Shown: positions 21,149 through 37,244, counted from the first letter of the stretch. The stretch is DNA of 64,000 nt from Oikopleura dioica (GCA_907165135.1 OU015567.1:10669001-10733000); one strand, 5' to 3'. Made by a program: numbers and translations. Notes: generated from the letters alone by a model not told the origin.

Positions 21149-23780
21149 TTAATCGTTAGGAAGAAAGGCATTCATCATCCGGTCGCCGTTGATTATTGCA
21201 GTTGCGGCAAAGATGAGTTTGAAGCGGTTCTTTTGCGCCCAGAAACGCAAGGCAGAAATTTCAGAATAAGTGATTCCTGAAATAAAAAATTGAATGAACA
21301 AAAATCAAATCAAACAGCTCAACAGGTTTTTCACACCTACCTCCGATAAAATAAACCAAGGCAACGTGCTCAGGCGAAGACGATCTATCATCTGGCCCTG
21401 TTTTTCTGGCCGTCTGTTTGACACTACCTCCCTTTACTCTGCAAAAATACTCGCCAGTAATATGCTTCTGAAGATCTTCATTGCCTAAGTCGACCTTTGT
21501 CAGCGCCAATTCAACAAGTTTACAACTCAATGGAATGTAACAACCGCCGAAGACGTAGCCCATTGTTCGAGGGAATTTTAAATCTTCGCGGTCGCTGGGG
21601 ATGAGGTGAAGGCGTTTGCGAAGTTGCTAAAGGAAAAATAAACGTTTTCATAAATACAAAATTTATTGCCACGGCAAGTCGACTATTGATGCAGTAGGAA
21701 GTTAAGTATTCATTTTAATTTCAATCATGGTAAGGGAGAAATTTACGGTACACATAGGATAGTTTCATTTTAAAACATAATTCAATCAGAATTACTGAAA
21801 TATGCCACGGGAAAGCTTTAGTCGATGGTGCTCATACAGAAGTTGCATTTTAAAAACAATTATTTTTGTCCATACATTTTATTTTTGTGAATGCATAAAC
21901 CACCCTTTTATACCTCAGAAAACGATAAGATCTCGGAGGATTACAATCAATCAAACCATTTTTATGGATCAAACCAATTTGTTACGTACCTTGAACATAT
22001 CCCGCTTGTTGATAAAGGCAAGAGCCGTTGATGCAATCGCGTTCTGGGCATAGTTCTGACCCGCCGAGTCTTCAAGTAGCAAACCAGCTCTCTGCAAATT
22101 GAACCAAGTGAGAATGTGATCATAGCCATAAGTATGGGCGTAGAGCCGTTTTAATTCTTTGTACTGAGTAGTTGGAATGCCGGAGTAAGTTGAGGATAGC
22201 AGGCAGAGAAGACGAAGGGTTACGTTGGGGCTGTAGCGGCGGCAGATGCATTCTTTTATGTATTCTTAGTTTGGTTCAGAAGTTATCAACAACTTAGTTA
22301 ACAACTTTATTTTATTTTGATTGAGAACCTTATTCTATGGCACGGTTAACATCCGACCCGTCCAACAAAATCTCTTCTACCTCAAGCTTTTTATTCAATG
22401 GCGGATCACCTCCGAGTGTATCTGGAAAATGATTCGAGTTTTCAGTATCCAGCATTTTGAAAATATATTCACACGCCATCCAATGGATTCTGATGTTTTT
22501 CTGGTCCTGCTTATGCTGTGGAATAGCCTAAGAAAAGCATACTATCATGAATCGTGTAAAAAAAATCGTGTAAATACTTTGACGAACGTCTTCATATTTT
22601 TAGCATCGAGCTTTTCAAGTTGTGTTTCATTTGTTGAGTTGATTTCATTCAATTTGGTGCGGAGCTTTTGAGTTGTTACTTGAATATGCTCGTCGCGGAC
22701 AAATTTGAATATTTTATCATCCGAGTTTAGAATATACTTGAACGGCTTTGTGACATCTTCGTTGATCCCGACTTCGCCAGGGAACGTAATTTTGCCGCAT
22801 TCTGAGTTGAACCAATCATCAAGAATACCAGTATAAGTTTGTTGGGTGCATAGAGGGGTAATAAAGTCAACGTTTCTGTCGATGAGAATGAAATTGCCAA
22901 TAAGCGGTTTTGTTTTAGGCGGTTCTCTTATCATTTTGTTCAATTATACCATCATTTCAAAGCTGTTGGAAATGAAATTCGAACAATTTCCTATTAGACA
23001 TATTCTGCACGAGCTTATCGACAATTTTCGCGGCGGAACCCTGTCCATAAATATTCGTCGGATGGCCGAATTGAGCGATGAGCTTGTTTATACTGCGAGC
23101 AACACAATGAAGGGAGGTATAATCTCTATGAAGAAAAACTGAACGAAGAAGCTCCGGCTGCTCAAGGGAAAGAATATCGTGGTCAAGTAAGACGAGGTCT
23201 ATGTCGAGTGATTGGGTTTCCACGTGACCCATGATTCTTTCGACAGGTTTTTCAGAGGCTCTCATGAAACTTACAGTAGATCACCTGTCTGGCCTATTTC
23301 AACCCGTTTCCATACTGCTCCAGAGTAAATTCAATAACCGGCGTCCGACGAGGAATAAAAACCAAATGCCGTTTTCTCGGGTATGTTCCCTTCGCCTGTC
23401 TCACGCGAACATCGTGAGCTATCTGCGCACAAACAGTTTTCACGTTTTTAAGAGAATTTCTCATGAGATAGAGATGCTTGTCGATCTCTGATGGTATCTC
23501 GAGCTTCTTGGGATCTATCCGATGTACGGATTGGACGCCGTTTTCGCGCAGGAATGCCATTCCGGCGATTCTATCTTAAATTTCTGATGAATGTGTTTCG
23601 AGTCCCGGTGCAACAACAACTGAGAGCGCAGAACATTTATTACACCCATAACAACTCACCAAGGATAGGAATAATGTCTGGATCAAGAATAAGGTCCTTC
23701 GGCCCATGGCACTCCTGAAGTACACGCCTCAGCTCTTGCCTTTGCAACTCCTTAATTTCTAACAACTCTGACGATTCCAT
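21149..23780 (-). CDS. VPS33B: Vacuolar protein sorting protein 33B (Sec1/Munc18 family)
   Basis: SM protein that, with VIPAR, works in endosome/lysosome-related organelle and apical trafficking. ATG 23780 begins MESSELLEIKE, then RRVLQECHGPKDLILD. Further family blocks: ENGVQSVHRIDPKKL, CAQIAHDVR, the VPS33B-like GHVETQSLDIDLVLLDHDIL (about 23.2 kb), FHFQQL, then IGNFILIDRNVDFITPLCTQ (about 22.87 kb) and KNMKTFVKVF. The C-terminal part gives YVFGGCYIPLSCKLVE, ALVYFIGG and SEISALRFWAQKN, ending at 21149. These match VPS33B better than VPS33A, because the LD-H-D-LSLE-PE segment is present. Around nine exons with short introns. Confidence 0.88.
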
Positions 23781-24040
23781 TGTCACTGAAATAACATCTT
23801 CTTATATAAGTGCATTATGTTGGCACATATTAATTTTTGACCGAATAAAGAACGAAGATTTAGGCAATATTGAATGCATTTATTTTTCCGTCGCTTATGA
23901 ACAGTAAAGGGGTAATTGGCTGTGAAATACGTTAATTTTTCTTTTTCAATGTGAGCATAATGGTCTTGACAAAATTTGATAATTCTGTCGAAAAATAGAT
24001 AAGTGACTTCTCATAATAAAATATCGAAGTAAGTGAAAGT

Positions 24041-27000
24041 TATTTTTTGATCGACAGATCGGCGCCTTTGACAAAGGTCTTTTTTGAAACTGTGACTTGT
24101 CGATGTTTATGCAGATTATCGACTACGACCAGATCTTCACATTCCAAAGTGGAGGAGGATGGCCTTTATAAATGTAAGTTAAATGATCAACAATGAAATT
24201 ATCTTACTTATCATCTGCATTTGTGAAGGTAATTTTTACCTCTCCTGGCCTCTGAGTGAAGTTTACGTTTCTTGCAGAGTCTACCGAAAAGCTCTTTCTT
24301 CTTTCCGGGTCTTTTTCAAGATTTACTTCACGAGTGATGTTGACAGAGCCGAGAGATTTCGAACGGGACTCTTTTCTTACTGGTGGGACTATTGCTGGAG
24401 AAAGAGGAGAAATGCTCATATCCACGGTAACCCGCGAAGTTTGAGGAGTTTGAGGATTGTTGAATGTAACTTTCGCTCGTATTTTATTGTCATCGGGCTT
24501 GTCGTCTTCGTCACTTGAAAATCCTGGCGGATCTTCGTCTTTGATGTCATCTTTTTTCTTCTCAGCTCCCTCGTTTGTAGCTGGTGGCAAGGGGTTTTCA
24601 ACTGGCTTTGACGCACTCCTCAGCAAAACCCCTGGATCATATGATGGCTCTGGAAACATCTGGTCGAATTTTTCCTTCAGGTCGTTTTTCTTCCAGCTAA
24701 TTAGCTGACTGATTTTGCTGTTAATCGTGGAGTATGATGAAGTCATCAAATTCGTATGCCCATCCTCGATCTCGTTTCCTCTAAGGAATCCGTTAAACTA
24801 TTATCGGAGTTAGAATTTCTACCTTTGGCAATGACGTCTGCCAGCAGCGATGGATTTGGCCGGCTCCCATAGTTTCGAATCTCGTTCGATTTCCATTTTA
24901 CGCGGTTTATACTTGCCGCTCTCATCTTTGCGCCACTGCTGATAGTGTGCCTTCTTCACCTCGTTGTTGTCATATCTGTACGGAGCCATGAAGGGAACCG
25001 TTTTTCGCATCATGAACTAATAAATTTCAGCTTGAATCAAAGGATTTATCTTACCAAATTATCGTCTGTTTCTTTGCATGCCTCCAGCTGTAAATCCTTG
25101 ATCACTGGTGGCCCATTGAGTTCAGCATCAAGTGAAGCGTATTTTTGGTCGATTTCAATGAAAGCATCTCTAGCTTTTTTCCTAAAAGGCATTGAAACTC
25201 TAAAAGTGTATGCAGGGCTCACATTTCTTTTTCATCTGCGGATCCTGGTTGGAAGTTACGATCCTCGTAATAGCCAAACTTCTCTTTCCGCTTATTCCGC
25301 TCAACTTCGACCACGTCGAATTCTTTCTGCAGCTTTGCTCGTAGCACCGGATCATGCTTCTCATTCGGCATTTCTATTGAGTAATCTTCACCCTTATAGA
25401 AGCTCTCAGTTGCCTTGTGTTCCGGGAGAAGTTGTGGATTAGCAACCAGATCATCAAAGTATTTCTTGTCCTTTTTCGTGCTTTTGCAAGCAGGAATGTC
25501 CCCCTTTTGAAACATCGGGAGGAAGCCCGGCGTTTCACTTTCACTTCTTGCGTCAAACTTTCCTCCGAAATCGTCAACTTTTTGTTGTAGTTCTTTAAAG
25601 GCTTTATCATCCCCAGAATTTGATGGATCTGGCTTGAAACCAGAAGTATCAGAATTAGAAGCAGCTGGATCTGATGTAGGTCCTCCTTGATTCGATGAGG
25701 ATTCTCCGATTGCCGCCCGAGTTCGCTCGATATCCTGTGAGAAGCTCAAACCCTTCTCTTGCTTAATTTTTATAAACATTTCCGTCATCCTTTTAGATTC
25801 TTCTAGTTCTCTCTCCTCGTCTGAGTCTAATATAGTCCCTGCATTTACAACTTCCGTTTGCGGTCTTCCAGAAGGAGCACTCTTTTGAGGAGTCTTTGCT
25901 AGTCCATTCTTCGGAGTTGTAGTGGACCGTCGCTTTTCTTTCTTTCTCGTCTTATTTTCTCCATCTGACTTTTGTTTTTTAGGTTTTGATGGTAGCGTTT
26001 TCGCTACCGAGGTCTTTGTCGCTGGAGTTTTCGCTGACAGATTTTTTGACTTTTCATTCGATTTACTCACGTTGTTTTCCACAACAACTTTACTAGCGTT
26101 CGTTTTCTTAATACCCCGGTTCTCTTTATCGTCCGACTGGGTATTTTTCTTTCTCTGTTTATTTTCTCCTGGCACCGACAATTTCTTCTTCGCTTGTTCT
26201 TTGTTATCTCTTTTCTCCACAAAGACTTCCAAAGGCAGATCGTCATCGATTGAGTCTGGCTCTTTATACTCCTCCTCTTCTTCTGCAATTTGCTGAACTC
26301 TCAAATTGATTGGCTTTTCCTTCACTTTTTCCGCCTGTGTCCTTGGCCCTGCTGGTGTCACTAGTGTGGGAGTTGCTGGTGGCTTATTTTGTGAAGAAGG
26401 GCTTTGCGACTGTACTGTTGCTATTGGTACTTCGGATGCTTTGACCTGTATCTGCGGCTCTTTGGATAGGCTTGATCCAAAGTCTATCGGCGCCGACTCG
26501 ACGTCATCTTCCTCAAGCTCATCAAGAACAGAGGTGAAAATTGGTTCGTCAGGGTTTTTATTTTTCGCTTCTTTCTCGGAAGACTTTTGAAGAACACCTC
26601 TTTTGGAGTCAAAGATGGTTCCGACGAAGACAATGTTGACTTTTGAGGGGTAGTGGGAGGAATTACAGTCGAGGAACACCCTTTATCGATGGGTTTTTCT
26701 TTTTGCTTTCCTTGAGATTTTCTGGCCGCGCTAGACGCACCTCTTGAAACTAATTCACCCTCTGGTGAAGTCGATAAGATGAGCTTTGGACGCTTATTAG
26801 ATTTGATCACTTCCTGATTTGAAGAAGTCGAGGCAGACATAGACTTTTCGTTCGCATTATCTGCAATCTTATCCGCTTGTGCTTTTGGTGGAGAAGACTT
26901 TGATTCGGCAGAAGATGCAGAGGTAGTCTTCGGTGGAATGACCACATCTTTTTTTGGGCTGCTCAAAAGATCCACTACTGGAGTTGGGTGGCTTTGTCTA

Positions 27001-28968
27001 TAAGCTGCTGTTTGTAGCTCTACTCTTGGGCGGCTTTTCTTTTTAGGGGGATCCTCTTGATCATCATTATTTGCGGCTCTTGGGGATTTGAGAGAAACTG
27101 AATCTTCACTCATATCAAGACTCCTGGATGCTCCTTTGCTTCTTCTTTTGATTTTCGCATTATTTATCTTTTCACTTGATTCGTTGTTGAGATTCGGCTT
27201 AGCTTTTATGGGCGATGTTTCGACTAATTCAGCGGTTTTTCCGCTGTCAGTAGTCCGTGTAACCGCATTTCCTTGAGCCGAAATAGAAGCGTCTATTGCC
27301 TTTTGCACGGGTGACTTTTTCGGTCGTTTTAGACAAGAAAGATTATTCAAACTTGATTTGGCAGAAGCAGAAGTCGAAGTTGCTTGGGCTTTCTTTCGTG
27401 GAGATCTTCGTGGTGCAGGTAAATTAGCAGCGTCTTTTTGGGTTGCTTTCTCACCTTTTTTCTCATCTTGTCTACTCGATTTTCTTCGTCGGTCTTTTCC
27501 GGAAGTCGCATCCCCGTTGATCTGAGCTGGCAAGTCTTTCTTTTCGACTAGATTTGCGACTGGGACTTCGGAAGCTTTGGGCACAATGGGGGTAAAAGGT
27601 TGGGGTTCTGTAGGAATTTTATAGGAGTTGTAGTTCCTGAAGTGGTCTATGGCACTTTTAGGAGGAGAATCTTTCTTGGCAGTTTTTGATGATGATGTTG
27701 GAGTCTCCAAATCATCATCTGTCTCATAAAAACTGGGCATCTTATCTATGGTTTCAGCTGTTTTGGCGGGCAACGAGTTTGTTCCTGGATTTTTACTGGA
27801 ATTTTTTTGCGAGGTGCCTTTATTCTTTGCTTTGTATTCATCTAATGAAATTTTTCTCTTCTTCTTTGTTTCTGGCAGAGAGAATTCTGGTAAACCCGGG
27901 ATCGAACAGGTCATGGTTTTACGTTGTTCTCCTGGTCTCTTCAAGGCCGATCTCAGCGGTATATTTTCGGTTTTCTTTGGGGACTCGACATATTTTCTCG
28001 TCTTTGATTCTGGAGTCTTTTTCTGGGCAGTGGTGGAACCTGGAGTAGAGTCACTCTCTGGGGAAGACAATAGACCGATTGGAGATCCTTCGGGTGAGTT
28101 TGTGATGGTAATTGGTCGTCTCTGTGGCTTAGAAGGAGTGGAAGATGAATCCGGCAGTGTTGATTTTTTTGAAAGAGGAAGAGGAGACATAGTGGATACA
28201 TTAGAAGCCATTGGGTTGGAAGACGACTTTGATTTGGCATCACTCACGGGGGATGTGTAGTGATCAGACGGATGAAATGTTAGCGACTCTTTTGTCGGCG
28301 GGTATTTTTCATTGAATATGCTCTCGAACATCATATCAGATACATCTCCGGAATCTGAGCAAAGCGAGGACGAAACAATATCTTGAACGTCGTCATCTGC
28401 AAACAATTTCGCGTATTCGCTCGGTTTGTCATTTTCTTCTGTGTTTTCATTCTCTGTGCTTGAGACAGAGGCTCCAGAAGTGCCAAAATCAGTCATGTCC
28501 TTAAGCATAGAGCGTGACCTTATTGTCGGTGCTTTTGGCTTTCTCACTTTGACAGCAGATCGCAGGGGTGATTCTCTCTTTTGTGCAGCGGAAAGGGCTT
28601 CAAATTGCTTCAAAATCCCGTCTTTATCTTCAATCAAGGGCTTTTTAGCTGGAGAGGCAGGAAACGGGACCGTTTTTATCAGCGTTTTACTATTTCCGAG
28701 ATCGTTATGCTTCAGTTGCTCCGCTTTTTCGTCTGTTTTTCCTGTAGCAGATTTGGAGGAAAGGTTTTTCGCCTAGAGAAACCATACTTCCTTTTCAATA
28801 ATTAAAAAAACCTACATTCTTTGTTTTCTTTCCCGGGGCTCTCTTCTTCCGAGTAATCTTTTTCTTTGGCTTATCCTTTGAGCTTGAAGCTTGTGGCTTC
28901 GAAGGTCCAGCATCATCATCTGATGAAAGAAGACTTATGACAGCAGGAATAGTGTCCGATTGCGACAT
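24041..28968 (-). CDS. Long disordered Ser/Lys-rich nuclear protein with SUMO-interaction motifs
   Basis: Not recognised. ATG 28968 starts a short exon with AVISLLSSDDD, a classical SUMO-interaction motif (hydrophobic core then Ser/Asp), then KKKITRKKRAPGKK, a likely nuclear localisation signal. The large exon (26.5-28.78 kb) is low complexity with many SP/TP sites and basic clusters, and has another SIM-like PVVDLLSSP. A third, TILDSDEE, lies near 25.83 kb. The C-terminal 25.2-25.45 kb part (YKGEDYSIEMPNEKHDPVLR, FDVVEVERNKRKEKFGYYED) looks folded or helical and is probably the conserved core. Reading frame shifts by one between 26.48 and 26.68 kb, where both frames are open; a very small intron or an indel must lie there. 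The last exon is read through a donor at about 24.21 kb to TAA at 24041. About 1,500 residues. Role unknown; SUMO-dependent chromatin work is inference. Confidence 0.6.
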
Positions 28969-29084
28969 GTCTTTAATAAAATGAAAGCATGAGTTGAAGT
29001 TTTTTTATCTATCTTTTGGTATAAGAATTCGGAAGTAGTTGCACATGTAGCGTTCAGGGATGGAAAGAAAGAAACAGTGAAATT

Positions 29085-30192
29085 CTACTCGCGCTCGCCA
29101 ACTTCTCCAGAAACGCGCTTGAACTCGTTCATGTTCGTGGCAGACATAGGCAAACCGATCAGCTGCAATTTGGACAAAGAAGTCACTTCTTTATCGCCTT
29201 GGTTATCCTAAATAGCGAATATTCATTGGGTCACATGAGCATGATGTTACCTTGAAAAATATGGTCAAATTATTGACATTTTGAAACTTGACAAAACGGA
29301 GAACGATTGGTTTCGCAAGTTCAGCGAATTCTAGCTCAAATTCTTGCGTTGCTGGGCGAGTCTCTGCATCATCAAAAGAAAGTGGGTTTGTTTCGTTTGC
29401 AAAAAGTCGAACTGTCTAAATGAAAAAAATGAAGTGATTTGATGGGTAAGTATGGAGTCTTGTTGTCTCAAAACTTGTTTTCGACTTTTTCTCACCTTTG
29501 GAGCTTGTTCCGCGTCGGCGCCTGGGGAAATCAAGATAGAATGCAGCTTGACGGGCTGTGAAAATTCAGTGCGAAGAATGAGCTGCTCATCGCAATCTGA
29601 AGTTTTTAGAAAATGCGTGATAATGTTGCCATACCAGATTTAAGTTCCCCTTGAATATTTTCGTCGATGATATTTTGCCAGGTGAAATCGTCGTCTTCAT
29701 TTAAGCACTCAGATTTCGACTGAAACGTTTCATAAAGGTTTTGAACCTCCTTCAACTCCTACCTTATCAATAATAGCAGTAAGATCTGTCATTCCTTCAG
29801 GAACGCCTTCGATGGGCTTGGCCCCAGCTTGGTTAGCGAGTTCTTTGACCTTGGACTCGAGGACTTCTTTATTTCCTCCTTTTATTGTTGCCAAAGTCTG
29901 GCCACCTTTGATAAACGCAAATGTTGGAACAGCTCGGACACCAAATCTTTAATGACGAAATAGATATCTATGCTAATGAAAGAATTTACTACCTCATGGC
30001 GGTTTCTTCGCATTTCTCAATGTCTACTTTGAGGTATTCTAGTGAAGGGTATCTCTTTGAGAGATCAGTGAAAAAAGGCGCAATGACTTTACAGGGTCCA
30101 CACCATTCGGCGAAGAAGTCAATCGCATAAATTTTGTTCCTATCGCTCGTTTTAGCGGCGAAATCGGCGTCTGATGTACAGCTGTAGACCAT
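29085..30192 (-). CDS. TXNL1: Thioredoxin-like protein 1 (thioredoxin plus PITH domain)
   Basis: Cytosolic thioredoxin associated with the 26S proteasome. From ATG 30192 the thioredoxin fold shows DFFAEWCGPCKVIAPFF with the CGPC redox pair, then YLKVDIEKCEETA and, in the next exon (29.83-29.95 kb), VRAVPTFAFIKGGQTL. A linker leads to the PITH domain: DDFTWQNIIDENIQGELK, EQLILRTEFSQPVKLHSIL, ISPGADAEQAPK, RLFANETNPLSFDDAET and FVKFQNVNNLTIFFKDNQG. Domain order and length (about 290 residues) match TXNL1. Six or so exons. It ends at 29085, 117 bp upstream of the SIM-protein start on the same strand, so co-transcription is possible. Confidence 0.93.
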
Positions 30193-30650
30193 TCTAGGAA
30201 CCTCTATTTTGTATTTTTATAAGTGCGAAGAAAAAGGGTTAGAAGAGACGCTACTGTAAATAATGTCTGCAGAAGCGAGACTGTATCTAGAATAATAAAC
30301 AGTCGATGCTTGATAATTGAACTTTTATTTTTCCGTTGTTTGTTTTGGACAGCAAAATTTCGAACGAAATTTTGTCAATTGAAGGTAACATTGAGAAAAC
30401 CAAAAATTAATATAATTGCACATAAAGGAAGAGCATTTTTTCGCCAGCCCATTACTGTAAGGGCGTTAAGCTGTGAAGTTGGTTATATAAATTATGTTTA
30501 TAAATACGTAATATGTGTATCGAGTAAAAAAGGACAACTTTGAGCTATTTTACAAAGGGCGAGTTGAACACATGTCGACGCGATTTAGCTATTTTCACCG
30601 TGGCATATGATAAATGAAGGTAAAGCTTTTACAAGTGTAACTAAAGTGGT
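30193..30650. other. Intergenic, no gene seen
   Basis: AT-rich sequence between TXNL1 and the 3' end of the GPR107/108 gene. The plus-strand frame at 30223-30543 has no recognisable domain. Confidence 0.45.
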
Positions 30651-33323
<2,673 letters not shown>

Positions 33324-33477
33324 TTCGCTGAAAGCCGATTCGACTTCCACTGTCTACAAAATGCCCTTCATTTACTGATCATTTTTGCAGATTAACGACA
33401 ATAATAGTTCCCAGTTTCAACGTTTATTAAAACAGAATCAACAAAGGACCAGCATTTTCCCAAAAAATTTAGGAAAA

Positions 33478-34616
33478 TTACTTGGCCTTGGCAGCTTTCT
33501 CGGCAGCGTTCTTGGCGGCCTTGTTGAAAGCGGCTCGCTTCTGAACAGCGGCGTAAGGGTTGAGCTTGAGCATGGTCTTGATGTTCTTGAGTGGGTTCTT
33601 CTTGACGGTGGATCGCTTGGTGGCAGATCGTCGGGGCTTGAGGGCAGCCTAAAAAGAGTTTAGTCTCTGATTACTTCACTGGAATAGTTTACCTTGATTT
33701 CATCGGCCTGGAGGATTCGCTGGAGATCAGCGTTGGCGAGGATGGGTCGTGGCATGGAGAAGCCCTTCTTGTTGGCAGAAGAGTAGACGGTGTCAAGAGC
33801 CTTGAAAGCGTTGGCGGTGTAGATGGTGAATCGTCCAACGTGGCCACCTGGGGCGAGCTTGAGGAGGTTGAGCTGGTCGACGGGGAGGAGGGTAACGCCG
33901 GGGATGTTTCGCATAGCCTGGACGATACCGTCGTCGTTCTGGTAAACGACAAGTGGACCTCGCTTCTGGACTCGTCGTCGGTTTCGCATCTTTCCTCGGC
34001 CGGCTCGGAATCGTCGGGTTTCCTTGACTCGGTAGATGTCGTCGATGGCGCCGACCTTCTTGAGGACGGAGACGGCGGCCTTGGTCTTCTTCAAACCTTC
34101 GACGGAAGAGTCGAGAACGAGTGGGAACTCAGGGACGTTGTTGACAACGTGTCCCTTGGCCATGGCGAGGGATGGGATACCGGTGGCGGCGATGGCAGAG
34201 ACGGTGGCATATCGTCGCTGGGTGACGTTGACACGTCGGTGCCAGTTTCGCCAGGTCTTGTTGGGGTTGAACATTCGACCGCCTCGGCACATGTTACCGA
34301 AAGCAGCGGCACCAGATCGGGAGGTACCACCACCTCGGACACGGGGGATACGAGCAACAGCTCGGCCAGTACCCCAGGACTCGGCAGAAGTCTGTTCACC
34401 AGCGGTGGCAGAGACAGCGTATGGCTGTCGAGCGTTCTTGGCGATGTTGGAGTGGACGAACTGGACGACATCAGTTCGGATGGGAGCCTAAACTTGGTGA
34501 TGACGAATGTTTTAGAAAATTTAATTCTACCTTGAAGACGGCTGGGAGGTTGATCTGTTCAGCGGTGGCAGAGCCATCAGCGCCGTAAACGGAAACTACT
34601 GGTCGAGCAGCAGCCA
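33478..34616 (-). CDS. RPL4: 60S ribosomal protein L4 (uL4)
   Basis: Core large-subunit ribosomal protein lining the peptide exit tunnel. ATG 34616 starts [12 protein letters not shown]. The main exon (33.69-34.49 kb) contains the invariant blocks RPYAVS-like [80 protein letters not shown] and [14 protein letters not shown]. The C-terminal exon is Ala/Lys-rich and ends AAEKAAKAK at 33478. Three exons. Codon use is visibly more biased (GC-ending codons) than in neighbours, as expected for a highly expressed gene. A TCTTAG acceptor ends 15 bases before the ATG, which may be a trans-splice site. Dense plus-strand open frames here are antisense shadows. Confidence 0.98.
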
Positions 34617-34743
34617 TTGGTCCGGATTCAGTCTAAGATAGAGGTTCATGTTGATGAAAGTGAAATATCTAGAACTATTTGAATCATTCTATTATATCGT
34701 CGTTATCTGGGTTAACAGTAAATATGAAAAGATATTTTGGAGG

Positions 34744-36866
34744 CTAGTTGTTCGGAGCAGGAGTTGATTGCTTGAAGAAAATGTAATATGAAGAGTATAA
34801 AATGATAAAGGGCGGGAGGCCGAAGATAGGCGAGCAGCCGGCCAAGTTTCCATAGGACCAGACGATCTGGTAAAGAGAGAAGACACGCAGACCAAAAGTA
34901 ATCTTTGAAAGGGTTTAAATTTGCTTCCAGAAATGGCTGTTAACATAAATATGTTCAAAATTTAAGACCCTTTCCGGAATGAGTAAAAAGAACAAAAGGT
35001 TGAAAACGGACTTGAATGGATTAACTGTCTTCTCAGCCCATTTTCTTTCGGCAAAATACGATGTGTAGAAAAGATATGGAATGACGAATGAAATCATACT
35101 CCAGAAGCCTTCTGCGTACATTTCATGTCTTGTGTGCATTTCACCTCTGTAGAAGATGCCGAAGGAGAAGATTACACCAATTTCATCGCCAATGACGTAG
35201 CCAAGGGACCAAGGAAGGAAGGCAAACCAGATTAGCCATGCAAGAAGAGGATACGAAAGGTGAACACAGAAGGGCTCTTTGCCAAGAAGAATTTGAATCC
35301 GGAGAAGGAATCTCCAGCGTAAAACGAGAGGCTTTTGGTTAGGTTCTTGATATGCCCTCTCCTTAAACTTTTTATTACTTTTGCAAGTCGAAGCAAATAA
35401 TAATTAGTTGTCGAATGTAAAGAACCGGACCTGGCGACGGACAAATTTCCTGATGAGAGGAGACATAGAAAACATGATCCCAATTGATAGCAGCGTACCC
35501 ACCCAGAAGAAGAAAGTAAAATAAACACAGAAGTCGACGGTAAGAAGAAAATTGCCAAGAGCAGAGTATCGATGGGGTCGGATAGAAGTGTAGTTGGGAA
35601 TGAAATCGCGAGTGATGCTGTAAGTCTGGCCATTGTAGTCGACGCTGATTTCAACTTCACCAGCTTCGGCTGGTTTCCAAGGTGCCACCCACAGATCTGA
35701 ATTGTCGACACGGGAGAGTGATGTCGTTTCGCCGAGATAGGTCATCGTTGGAGCAAGGTTTTCACCGCCATAAATAAGGACACGAATATGAGTAGACTTG
35801 GCGATTCTGCCGACTGGTTGACGATCCGGATTCGTCAGTTGCCAGACGGGAAGGTTAGTGATGTGGAGGTACACTCCATCTTTCGACCATTTCATATCTG
35901 TCCAAGAGAGCAAATCATGGTCAAAAGAGAGAATTCGGAAAACACGATTTTTCTTCCAATCGGCAAGTTCAAGCTCTGCCAAGCCGCTGGAATGGAGCTT
36001 TTGCATTCGAGGAACAGAATCGTGCAAATGCCCAGAAAGATAAGCAGTTGCATAAGTGCCGATGAAATCGCGGTAATAATACGATCGGTGAAGCGCTGAA
36101 ATTAAAATTAGAATTTGAACAATTCAAAGTGAGATTAACTTACTCGGAGTTGGATAGTGGCCGAACCAAATTGAATGATTGGAAGTGCGAGTTCTCTCTC
36201 CAATTTCTTGAAGATTGATCCTCTGCTCTTCGGAAATGTAACCAATAAAATTGTACGGACGTCTCATTCCTGGCTCAGGAGCAGCGTTGATTCCGACAAT
36301 GGTATAGTTTCCGAACTCCTTCGAAAGCGTGATTTCTCGATTTTGTTTGAAGGCACGATCTTTGGTGAATATCTGGTAAGAGGACTTTTCGTAAGTAAGG
36401 ACGTCGAAAGCATCGTGATTGCCTCGCAAATCGACGACTGGAAACTGAATCTTGTCAACAATCGCGGAATAAGCTTCCCATTCTTCGGTGTACTGATAAG
36501 AACCGTATTTATTCGCGGTTTTGGCGTCTGTTAAATCTCCAGAGATTAGGACAACTTCTGGTTTTATTGAACTCAAGGTTTTTTCACTAGAGCAATTGAT
36601 AACGGAGAAGTAAGATAATGGATAGCTCACCTAAAGATTTTAAATTCGGCTATTCTTTCTGGATCGTGGAATTTTGACACGTGGATGTCTGATATTTGAA
36701 CAAAATGCAGCAAATTCTTATTTTCATCGTTTGGGAAAGGCCTTGAATCTTCTACAGACGAATTTTCGAACGTTATTTCTTGTGTGTAAATTCTGTATAA
36801 TAAACCAATCGGGATAATTGCCAAAAGGCTAAAAATCGCAGCGAATAAAACTCTTCCGAAGGCCAT
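34744..36866 (-). CDS. TMEM62: Transmembrane protein 62 (metallophosphoesterase membrane protein)
   Basis: ATG 36866 starts a signal-anchor (LFAAIFSLLAIIPIGLLY). A calcineurin-like phosphoesterase domain follows with metal-binding motifs FVQISDIHVSKF, VVLISGDLTDA, DLRGNHDAFD and WFGHYPTP. Next comes a beta-rich segment (about 35.5-36.0 kb: HLITNLP-like YLHITNLPVWQLTNPDRQPV, SITRDFIPNY), then several membrane helices (FCVYFTFFFWVGTLLSIGI; about 34.75-35.2 kb) ending ...QSTPAPNN at 34744. Substrate is unknown in the family. About seven exons. The conserved Asp, His and Asn of the phosphoesterase fold are present, so activity is plausible. Confidence 0.88.
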
Positions 36867-37244
36867 TTTCGTTTCTTCACACTCTCTTTCGCCGAAAATT
36901 CGTCAACTCATTGTTATTTTCTTCATTATCACGGGGAGAGAAGCACTTCTTTCTCGGACAAACTCTCTTGATGACGCACCACGTGAAGTGAGTAACCACA
37001 AGCAGCGCCCAATCAATGAGCGCCAAATGAATTTCTACTTTCGAACGCGTAAATTTCCCATCGTTGTCATTAGAATCATCAGCAAAATCTCTATTATCGG
37101 ATGTCCATTGGCAAAACTTTGGTTACTCCTTTCATAGGTGCCTAATCAATTTACATAAAAGAAGAACTTAAAACAATAAGCTTTATAAGAAAGTTTTTTT
37201 TTTATTGCAAAGAAAATTGTACACACAGAAAAGCATTTTTCTGA

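Noticed and set aside
24204-24749. Stop codon at 24204 as the end of the SIM-containing protein
   Set aside because: A donor overlaps that stop and, with the acceptor at about 24.17 kb, the frame stays open for another 40 or so codons to 24041 with sensible composition; the longer form is preferred.
33840-34535. Long plus-strand open frames over the RPL4 gene
   Set aside because: Antisense shadows caused by the strong codon bias of RPL4; no domain and no splice logic on the plus strand.
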